Below are positions 18,301 to 24,679 of a DNA stretch of 64,000 nt, one piece after another. Below the pieces are notes generated by a model. The model saw only the letters and a list, made by a program, of their open reading frames with translations. It was not told the DNA's origin and searched no databases. Source of the DNA: CBDCTM01 sp965222005 (GTDB taxonomy: Bacteria; Bacteroidota; Bacteroidia; Chitinophagales; Saprospiraceae); the NCBI GenBank assembly GCA_965222005.1, contig OZ244935.1, positions 2,542,001 to 2,606,000 on the forward strand, written 5' to 3'. How positions within the stretch are numbered: the stretch's first letter is position 1; the number at the start of each line of letters is the position of its first letter. The position numbers were made by a program, and so were the translations under genes.

Positions 18301-19284
18301 ATGATTGCTGCCGATATCAACAACAGTGGTACGATCACCACTTTCGATATCGTTGAGTTGCGTAAGTTGATCCTGTTCATCAACACGGACTTCCCCAACA
18401 ACACGAGCTGGCGTTTTGTGGATGCACACTTTGCATTCCCCAACCCTGCCAATCCGTTCGAGACGACCTTCCCGGAAGTAATGAACGTGAACAGCCTCAA
18501 TACTCACATCAACGATGCGAACTTCGTAGCTGTGAAAGTTGGAGATGTAAACGGTAGTGCGCGCCCCAACAACCTCATCGGTAGTGATGGCCGCAACGCT
18601 GTAAGCGATCTGGTATTCCGTCTGGATGACAAGCAATTGACAGCCGGTACAGAATACACTGTTGACTTCAAGGCTGCTGACTTTGCCGCTGCCGGTTATC
18701 AGTTTACATTGAACTTCGATAAGAGTGCAGCAGCATTCGCAGGAGTTGAAGCAGGTGAATTGACCAAGCTGACGAAGGCCAACTTCGGATTGAGCTTGCT
18801 GGACAAAGGTGTAATCACCACCAGCTGGGCCAATAGCAGTACCGTAGAATTGGATGACGATGCAGTTGTATTCTCAGTGACCTTGCGTGCCAAGCGCGAT
18901 GTACTGCTGAGTGAAGTACTGAGTGTAAGCTCAGACTACACAGCTGCAGAAGCATACAATGCTGAACTTGACCTGATGAATGTTGAGCTTGAGTTCAACA
19001 CCACCGGCGCTGTATCTGCCGACGAGTTTGCTCTGATGCAGAACCAGCCAAATCCATTCAGGGATGAAACCACGATCGGATTTGTATTGCCACAGGCAAG
19101 CACAGCTACACTGACCGTTTACGATGTATCAGGAAGAGTACTGAAAGTTTACGAAGATGATTACGCTAAGGGATACAACGAAGTGAGTATCAACCGCAGC
19201 GAGTTGTCAGGCGTAGGCGTACTGTACTACACTTTGCAGAGTGATGACAACAGTGCTACCAAGAAGATGATCTTGCTGGATTAA
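12307..19284 (+). CDS. Giant HYR/dockerin/cohesin-like surface protein with T9SS type A domain (paralogue 1)
   Basis: Secreted protein of 2325 aa. Order from the N-terminus: signal peptide (cleavage after GYAQ, about residue 25); proprotein-convertase P-like beta domain (about 25-185); HYR-type and related Ig-like modules rich in D-N-C motifs; a second P-like domain (about 770-925, HTWVGDLVIDVTSPSG); a long cysteine-rich series (about 1000-1900) full of the pattern (T/S)xxDxCGN. The end consists of a carboxypeptidase-regulatory-like fold (about 1910-1965), a dockerin-like pair of calcium loops (about 1967-2050, GVSTFDLVLISKHILG and AADINNSGTITTFDIVELRK), a cohesin-like beta domain (about 2100-2230) and the type A sorting domain (about 2240-2325, QNQPNPF). 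Likely a surface adhesin or matrix protein; the ligand is unknown. A strong terminator follows. Confidence 0.9.
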   Translation: MEKKRITKFLFALSLCLFAWQGYAQTFNGATGSVGDSGPDAGACTSTSGLFGPFGNAVALPPVNGSTTIGTGYLIDNVTIDLFHTFDGDLNITLIAPDGITTVDLTSGNGGGGDDYIVTVFQDGAPPITGGAAPFNGTFSPEQPLSSLSGQNANGNWQLEIFDQFGGDCGWLNAWSITFVAIDCQFVGLPGDITRNNDPGACEACIIIPEPTVSGAACAGVPDPSTAVTLGPQTDNLNILPFSGGTTLGVTNYTMFGAVANAASPVTISGNWDSDNSFFTEMPTFTLEGLLLGQLPSGGADCQPNNFSFTITAAQYNAAAADGQLDFVVGADNAVNSFCAQDLITTQIDYTTATLPFVNDYNGTTNASDCYPVGTTTVCYMTNLITGGQLVECFDVTVVDAEGPTFNNCLSDQTISLDPGDCEYIFNYVPEAMDNCPAAAQQFLLGPAFTLTGQQINCNIGNVSTGNQHFRTWTVPGTDPLLVQSVDVVVGAIDQGGVMITANVYVNSGGPFPGGALTLVASGSTLSTDGGAAYVLNVPVTPTAPVNPGDEVVIEFIVPQGVFFFFLYSGGNSPTWLQAAACGAPTPTDVATFGIVNGLQVGVNAAASGVPVVQTLGPDASMGVALPLGETCFAYEATDAAGNVSTCTFCLTIEEYPFARTQLACNDDVQISLDENCEGIVGADDILEGGPYGCYDTRYRVIIDRNGDGVYDPAEGDALDASDIGACYDVMVTDVETDNSCWGSFCVEDKLVPDLVCEDLTLLCSADLTPGQPIDGTYSDVLNSGFSWGSVGGNDEVFSVGGVPSSATVTDVNVSVDITHTWVGDLVIDVTSPSGTNVVILQNQCIFNDDVDATFDDEAPGPIVCGNLPAISGIVLPQNALSAFDGEPVNGDWTVTIGDGVFGDGGTINEVRLDIEWAGTYEFPVPTPPAVVVDNGDGTYTVSGFDACGDALLEYTDNRIDRQCADGTLLRTWKITDGSGNMKTCLQTITLTRATLADVIPPPDYNGIDQPTLKCENYCGGEAELADNAVCGPDNIYWNILPAGHAYAGHPSPYDGKTWPCGVVKCFGTGVPGGANCGDIQSTFEDTRINICQTGSSDGCYKILRKWTILDWCTGEVQFHNQTIKVEDDEAPVLSDLEDLTISTDVWRCEADWIATTPWIDDNCSEILDYTVSSTGGTVEFTGGRWIIRGLLPGCYDVTYTASDCCGNVAEKTIELCVIDDVPPVAICDQHTVVSITRTGNINSDNLGISKIFAETFDDGSFDNCSDQVWFKAIRMDEYDSDGDGKTPETVPQGDWEAIDCEGVNGDDDLRRSPPWHPNYNLVQAYFDDYVKFCCADIADGPIMVVFAVFDVDPEPYTFGKQFPNLVPANEDPDDYNGVLPEAMEPGAPLDGHFSLCMVEVTVQDKLPPVVVAPPSLTVTCDFWFEFDPDNPSDYTDALDEVFGKVIEGSADPLDRDSIVTRDRVCPAHPRFAEFAPPSIFDDPCYDDQYDIFWGYDGYVIDNCNIDLEQTIIPALHCGRGDIIRRWRAADDAGNWSNIATQVVTIIDCKEWYVPTSCWRFTPKDVGDCDLVNIGGTLEYRRKLIEWPCDIELNRCQGPIDEVFKPENLDVFFDQDRRPRLDDDNCSLLASTYVDRSFVFVDSSCIKIFRDWTVIDWCLYEDFVNGVYFGEWEWHWTQVIKLLNNVGPTFDNCSQTVCGYGNPGNPNAPQCVGEVTIDPGISDDCTKLEELRIDWKLDLDNDGNYDAFGYSDTYGNVYPFPNPDGLPVTRFAAEDYAITGFYPVGTHRILWAAEDGCGNFNICEYILTIEDCKPPTAYCLPGVSTIPMPVAAGGYIDIWASDFDLDSYDNCTAQEDLIFSFSNDINDRSIRRTCDDVTGLPESLTIYVWDEAGNYSTCEVGLLLTDCSNQTQYNISGGIQTEEQEDVQDVMVHLEGSMNDQELTGAAGFFQFTDLPENNNYTVRPEKDINPLNGVSTFDLVLISKHILGVDDLDSPYKMIAADINNSGTITTFDIVELRKLILFINTDFPNNTSWRFVDAHFAFPNPANPFETTFPEVMNVNSLNTHINDANFVAVKVGDVNGSARPNNLIGSDGRNAVSDLVFRLDDKQLTAGTEYTVDFKAADFAAAGYQFTLNFDKSAAAFAGVEAGELTKLTKANFGLSLLDKGVITTSWANSSTVELDDDAVVFSVTLRAKRDVLLSEVLSVSSDYTAAEAYNAELDLMNVELEFNTTGAVSADEFALMQNQPNPFRDETTIGFVLPQASTATLTVYDVSGRVLKVYEDDYAKGYNEVSINRSELSGVGVLYYTLQSDDNSATKKMILLD

Positions 19285-19318
19285 TATTTAGTCCTATAAT
19301 ATATCAACTTCTTTCTTT

Positions 19319-19352
19319 GGGCTACCCGAATTTCGGGTAGCCCATTTTTTTT
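19319..19352 (+). terminator. Rho-independent terminator
   Basis: The 12-bp stem (GGGCTACCCGAA with TTTCGGGTAGCCC) at 19319-19343 with almost no loop is followed by A and eight T residues. It ends the operon of the first giant gene. Confidence 0.9.
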
Positions 19353-19387
19353 GTTTTGTTATTTTCAATAGGCGACAAAACGGAAAA

Positions 19388-19434
19388 TACCTGAATTTAG
19401 GTAGAGAGTAAGTACTGTTTTTTTTGTATATTTG
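19388..19434 (+). promoter_or_regulatory. Inverted-repeat promoter upstream of the second giant gene
   Basis: TACCT (19388-19392) and AGGTA (19399-19403) form an inverted repeat; TATATTTG (-7 box) lies at 19427-19434, 23 bp downstream. The layout matches those at 53137 and 57340. A leader of about 200 nt leads to the ATG at 19640. Confidence 0.6.
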
Positions 19435-19639
19435 CTAGATGGTATATTTCTTTTTTGGCTAAAAGAAGTATCCATTATTTCTTCCCAAATTCCGACCGTT
19501 TTATTCCAATAATCGATTGTCTTTTTTATTGACAAGCATTGACTTGCTTGTTTTAGTATTCAATTGTGCTCCATTTGGGGTACTGTGATTAGTGCTTCTC
19601 AAAGGCATTTATACTAGTATAATCTCGAAACATATCCTC

Positions 19640-22600
19640 ATGAAGTACATTGACTTAAAACAGGAAAAGTTTTCAAAATGTAATGTATTTGGCAGTGTTG
19701 GAAAGGCGGCAAGCCTGTGCTGCATATTGTTGATGATTTGTGTAAATCTGAATGCACAGCTTGATCAGCCTCCTCAACTTAATTGTCCTGCCACAACTAC
19801 CATCACTCTGGATCCGGGGGATTGCGACCACACTTATAATTTCATTGTGACCGCTACCGATGATATTGATCCCAATCCTGTTATCACCCAAATGGCTGGC
19901 CCGCCCAGCGGAAGCTCATTGGTGGAGGGTACAACTACCCTGTTTCAATTTCAGGCGATGGACAATGGAGGCAACGTCTCCACCTGCTCCTGGTCAGTTA
20001 CGATCGAAGAATATCAAAACCCATCAGGAACCATCGCTTGTAATGACTTGGCCAATATCTCCCTTGACCTCAACTGCACAGCGATCGTTGGAGCAGATGA
20101 TATTCTGGAAGGTGGGCCCTATGGTTGCTATGCTCATTATACCGTTTCTATTATCGACCAATTTGGCAACAACATTGGCAACACGGTGAATGGCACACAC
20201 ATTGGCCAAACATTGCCGGCAACCGTCACTTCCCCCAGCAATGGAAACTCCTGTACCGGCAATATTTTTATTGAAGATAAATACATACCCACCTTAAGCT
20301 GTAGCAATTACAATCTTCTTTGCTCTGATAACACAGCGCCCTCTGCATTCAATGATCCAGGATTTCCCTTGCCGCCGGGTGTTACGATCCTCCCTGATCC
20401 GACAGCACCGGGCTATGATGTAAATTATACTGGCCCCTGGACGATCATTGGCTTCGATGCTTGCGGCACGGTTACTCTTAGCTTTTCGGATCAAAGTACC
20501 ACCAACCAGTGCCAAGTCATCAATAAAGCCATTAGCAGAACCTGGACGGCTGTTGATGAATCGGGCAATGCTACTTCTTGCACCGAAACCATCAACCTGC
20601 TACGCCAAACGCTCACAGATGTTACGCCTCCTCCTAACTTCGATGGAATAGATGAGCCCGCATTGAACTGCGAAGAACGCAAAGACCCGAACAACGTACT
20701 TCCATGCGGCCCTGCAAATGTGGGTTGGAATGTATTGCCTGCAGGCCATCCTTACGCAGGCCATCCGTCTCCGGATGATGAGCTTTATTCCGGCTGTGCC
20801 ATTCCTACTGTCAAATGGTTTGGTACCGGCTATCCGGGAAATTTTGATTGTGGCGATATTCGGGCCACCTTTCAGGATACCCGTATCAACATTTGTAGTA
20901 ATGGATCCAGTGAAGGCTGTTATAAAATATTGAGGCATTGGGTGATGCTCGACTGGTGTACCGGAGGTGTTCGCAATTTTGATCAGACAATAAAAGTGGA
21001 GGATACCGAAGGGCCAACTATTGCCGACATTGCCGATATTACTATCAGTACCGACCCCTGGCGCTGTGCTGCCGACTGGATTGCTACTACGGCTTGGCTG
21101 AGCGACAATTGTGGCTCCGATCCGCTGGCTTATACCATCAGCTCTACTGGCGGTATAGTAGATCAGATTCCGGGAGGTGCCTGGCGGGTGCGTGACTTGG
21201 TGCCGGGTGTTTATACTATTACTTATACAGCTTCTGATTGCTGTGGTAATGAAAGTGAAGAATTGGTGCGGCTAACGGTGGTTGATGACAGTCCGCCGGT
21301 AGCTGCCTGCGATCAGCATACGGTGGTATCAATTTCTTCTACTTCCAATGGCGATGATCCGCATCTGGGGCTGACCAAAATATTTGCCGAAACCTTTGAT
21401 GACGGCTCTCACGATAATTGCTCCAATCAACTGTGGTTCAAAGTGATCCGCATGGATGAGTTTGATTCCAATGGAAATGATAAAACCCCGGAAACAGTGC
21501 AGCAAGGTGACTGGGAGACCTTCACCTGCAATGACGCCAATGGCGATGACGATCCCAGAGTAAATCCGCCCTGGTACCTGGGGCCACAGAGTTACTTTGA
21601 TGATTATGTCAAATTCTGCTGTGAAGATATTCAAAACGGCCCCATCATGGTTGTTTTCCGAGTATTCGATAAAGACCCCAGACCTTACGAAGCGGGCAAC
21701 TTTCTGAATAATGGCAACTCCACCGGCGTATTGCCGGAAGCCATGTCGAGCAATGATTGGTTCGGTGGTCCCGGCCCATTGTACAACCACTTCAACGATT
21801 GCATGGTGGAAGTAACAGTTCAAGACAAGCTGCCACCGAATGTGGTAGCACCGCCTAATCTTACGGTCACCTGTGATTTCTGGTTCCCTTTTGATCCCGA
21901 TAATCCAAACGATTATACCGATGACTTTGATGGCATATTTGGAAAAGTAGTGGAAGGCACTGCCAATCCGGCACATCGCGATTCGATTAATATCCTCGAC
22001 CGGGTTTGCCCGGTACATCCGCGTTTCAATGAATTTGCTCCGGCTAGTCAGCTGGACGATCCTTGTTACGATACACAATACCGCATCTTCTGGGGCCGCG
22101 ATGGTTATGCCTTGAGCAATTGCGACCTGGACTTGCAGCAGGAAATTATTCCCAATTTGCATTGCGGTAGGGGAAACATCATACGCCGCTGGATGGCCTC
22201 CGATGGCTCCGGCAATATGAGCAACCTGGCTTCGCAAATCATTACGATCATTGATTGCAAAGAATTTTATGTGCCCACTGCTTGCTGGCGGTTTACCCCC
22301 AGAGATGTGGGCGAATGTGATTTGGTCAATCTGCCGGGTGGTTTGCAATACCGCAACAAACTGATCGAATGGCCCTGCGATATTGAGTTGAGCCGCTGTC
22401 AGGGCCCAATCGACGAGGTGTTCAAGCCTGAAAATCTGGATGTATTTTTTGATGAAGATCGCCGCCCCCGCCTCGATGACGACAATTGCAGCTTGCTGGC
22501 AGCTACCTATGAAGACCAGGCATTTACATTTGTAGATAGCTCCTGTATCAAGATATTCCGTACCTGGCACGTAATTGACTGGTGTTTGTATGAAGATTTT

Positions 22601-24601
22601 CAGGCTGGCCTTTACAACGGACCTTATGAATGGGACTGGGAGCAGGTGATCAAACTGCTCAATACCGTTGGCCCGACCTTCGACAATTGCAGCCAGACGG
22701 TTTGCGGATATGGTAATCCGGGCGCTCCGGGCGCTGCGCAATGTGTAGGCGAAGTCACTATCGACCCCGGTATTTCGGATGATTGCAGTAAACTGGAAGA
22801 CCTGCGTATTGACTATAAATTTGACTACTACAATGACGGAGAATATGATGAGTTGGGGTATAGCGATAATTATGGCAACAACTATCCTTTTCCCAATCCG
22901 AATGGCCTGCCAGTCAATCGCTTTGCTGCCGTAAACTATCCAATCAGTGGCTTCTATCCAGTGGGGACGCACCGCCTGCTGTGGGCAGCAGAAGATGGTT
23001 GTGGCAACTTCAACATTTGTGAGTACTTCCTCACTATTGAAGATTGCAAACCGCCCACGCCCTACTGCCAGGTCGGCGTATCTACCATTCCGATGCCTCC
23101 CAATGCCGGAGGTTACATCGATATTTGGGCGAGTGATTTTGATATCAACAGCGAGGACAATTGCACCGCAAAGGATGATCTTCGTTTCAGCTTTAGCGAT
23201 GATCCGAACGATCAGAGCATACGTCTCACCTGTGTGATGGCAGGCACGGGCGTGCCGATTGACCTAACCGTGTATGTATGGGATGAAGCAGGCAACTATG
23301 CTACCTGTGCGGTGAGCGTACTGCTTACCGATTGCCAAAATCAGACGTATTTCAGCATTTCAGGAAATGTGTACAATGAGGAGGACGAAATGGTGGAGTA
23401 TGTGATGATGCGCCTGAATGGCGGCCTGGAGCAGGAGCAAATGACAACCGCTGATGGCAGCTTCGACTTCCAGGGATTGCCGGAAAATCTCAATTACAGC
23501 CTCATTCCTGAAAAAGATATGAACCCGTTGAATGGTGTATCTACTTTCGATTTGGTATTGATAAGCAAGCATATACTGGGCGTGCAGGCCCTGGGCTCAC
23601 CTTACAAAATGATTGCTGCCGACATCAACAACAGCGGTACCATTACTACTTTCGATATTGTAGAACTACGCAAACTTATCCTTTTCATCAAAACAGATTT
23701 TACCAACAACACCTCCTGGCGCTTTGTAGAGGCTGGCTTCAGCTTCCCCGACCCTGCCGCCCCCTTCAGCGCTACCTTCCCTGAGCTGTACAGTGTGAAT
23801 GGCTTGACGGATCATCAGCAGGTTGATTTTATGGCCATCAAAACGGGGGATGTCAATTGCAGCGCCCAGCCCAATCAATTGATGAGCAGCGACGGCAGAG
23901 GAGCCAAAGAATCAATGAGCTTGCAGATGAAGGATGAGCTGCTGGTGGCTGGTGAAAGGTATCAGATACCCTGGCTGGCCAAAGACTTTCGGGAGATGGA
24001 AGGCTTTCAGTTTGCTTTGCAATTCGACAAGGCAGCGGTAAGCATCGAAAGCATACAAACAGGAGAATTAGCACATTTGAATGATAATAATTTTGGACTT
24101 GCCCTAGTCAACAAAGGGGTGATCACCAGCAGTTGGTCTGATAGCCGGCCCCACAGCCTGGAGGACGGCGCAGTGGTATTTAGTGTAACTATTAAAGCCC
24201 TGCAAACCACCCAACTGTCTGATGTGTTGCACCTTTCAGCTGATTATCTTGCTGCGGAAGCTTATCGTGCAGACGGTAGCTTCCGGCAGCTGCAGCTGGA
24301 GTTTGTAAGCCCTTCTGCGGTACAGCCCTTGGCGGACTTTGCGCTGCATCAAAATCGGCCCAACCCTTTCAAAAATCACACAACCTTCAGCTTTGTACTG
24401 CGGGAGGCGGGAGCAGCTACGCTCACGGTTTACGATCTGACGGGCCGCGTGATTTGGCAGCATATCGGTCATTTTCAGCAGGGCTACAATGAGCTGGATA
24501 TTAGTGGGCAGTCTTTGGAAGCTGCCGGAGCGGGCGTTTTGTATTATCGTTTGGAAACGGATCAGTATTCCGCTACTCGCAAGATGTTGATTATTGATTA
24601 A
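19640..24601 (+). CDS. Giant HYR/dockerin/cohesin-like surface protein with T9SS type A domain (paralogue 2)
   Basis: About 1653 aa from the ATG at 19640; the frame is open to a GTG at 19592 but the ATG gives a better signal peptide (core ASLCCILLMICVNLNA). It lacks the P-like domains of paralogue 1. After a HYR-like module (about 45-125, DQPPQLNCP to WSVTIEEY) it follows the same cysteine-rich series as paralogue 1 from about its residue 1000. From residue about 734 (APPNLTVTCDFWF) to the end (about 919 aa) it is colinear with paralogues 1 and 3: regulatory-like fold, dockerin-like calcium loops (STFDLVLISKHILG, AADINNSGTITTFDIVELRK), cohesin-like domain and type A sorting domain (HQNRPNPF). 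The next gene starts 78 bp on, with no terminator seen, so co-transcription is likely. Confidence 0.9.
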   Translation: MKYIDLKQEKFSKCNVFGSVGKAASLCCILLMICVNLNAQLDQPPQLNCPATTTITLDPGDCDHTYNFIVTATDDIDPNPVITQMAGPPSGSSLVEGTTTLFQFQAMDNGGNVSTCSWSVTIEEYQNPSGTIACNDLANISLDLNCTAIVGADDILEGGPYGCYAHYTVSIIDQFGNNIGNTVNGTHIGQTLPATVTSPSNGNSCTGNIFIEDKYIPTLSCSNYNLLCSDNTAPSAFNDPGFPLPPGVTILPDPTAPGYDVNYTGPWTIIGFDACGTVTLSFSDQSTTNQCQVINKAISRTWTAVDESGNATSCTETINLLRQTLTDVTPPPNFDGIDEPALNCEERKDPNNVLPCGPANVGWNVLPAGHPYAGHPSPDDELYSGCAIPTVKWFGTGYPGNFDCGDIRATFQDTRINICSNGSSEGCYKILRHWVMLDWCTGGVRNFDQTIKVEDTEGPTIADIADITISTDPWRCAADWIATTAWLSDNCGSDPLAYTISSTGGIVDQIPGGAWRVRDLVPGVYTITYTASDCCGNESEELVRLTVVDDSPPVAACDQHTVVSISSTSNGDDPHLGLTKIFAETFDDGSHDNCSNQLWFKVIRMDEFDSNGNDKTPETVQQGDWETFTCNDANGDDDPRVNPPWYLGPQSYFDDYVKFCCEDIQNGPIMVVFRVFDKDPRPYEAGNFLNNGNSTGVLPEAMSSNDWFGGPGPLYNHFNDCMVEVTVQDKLPPNVVAPPNLTVTCDFWFPFDPDNPNDYTDDFDGIFGKVVEGTANPAHRDSINILDRVCPVHPRFNEFAPASQLDDPCYDTQYRIFWGRDGYALSNCDLDLQQEIIPNLHCGRGNIIRRWMASDGSGNMSNLASQIITIIDCKEFYVPTACWRFTPRDVGECDLVNLPGGLQYRNKLIEWPCDIELSRCQGPIDEVFKPENLDVFFDEDRRPRLDDDNCSLLAATYEDQAFTFVDSSCIKIFRTWHVIDWCLYEDFQAGLYNGPYEWDWEQVIKLLNTVGPTFDNCSQTVCGYGNPGAPGAAQCVGEVTIDPGISDDCSKLEDLRIDYKFDYYNDGEYDELGYSDNYGNNYPFPNPNGLPVNRFAAVNYPISGFYPVGTHRLLWAAEDGCGNFNICEYFLTIEDCKPPTPYCQVGVSTIPMPPNAGGYIDIWASDFDINSEDNCTAKDDLRFSFSDDPNDQSIRLTCVMAGTGVPIDLTVYVWDEAGNYATCAVSVLLTDCQNQTYFSISGNVYNEEDEMVEYVMMRLNGGLEQEQMTTADGSFDFQGLPENLNYSLIPEKDMNPLNGVSTFDLVLISKHILGVQALGSPYKMIAADINNSGTITTFDIVELRKLILFIKTDFTNNTSWRFVEAGFSFPDPAAPFSATFPELYSVNGLTDHQQVDFMAIKTGDVNCSAQPNQLMSSDGRGAKESMSLQMKDELLVAGERYQIPWLAKDFREMEGFQFALQFDKAAVSIESIQTGELAHLNDNNFGLALVNKGVITSSWSDSRPHSLEDGAVVFSVTIKALQTTQLSDVLHLSADYLAAEAYRADGSFRQLQLEFVSPSAVQPLADFALHQNRPNPFKNHTTFSFVLREAGAATLTVYDLTGRVIWQHIGHFQQGYNELDISGQSLEAAGAGVLYYRLETDQYSATRKMLIID

Positions 24602-24679
24602 CAGGTGGAGGCAAAGGCTAATACTGGAAATTTCCTTCCTATTGGCCTTTGCTTTTTACCGGCATTGAAAAAAAAGTAT

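Noticed and set aside
21329..22972. A 547-codon open frame on the minus strand
   Set aside because: It lies fully antisense to the second giant gene; its composition (Ile, Ala, Val, Arg-rich, no domain) mirrors the coding strand. An echo of a strongly biased gene.
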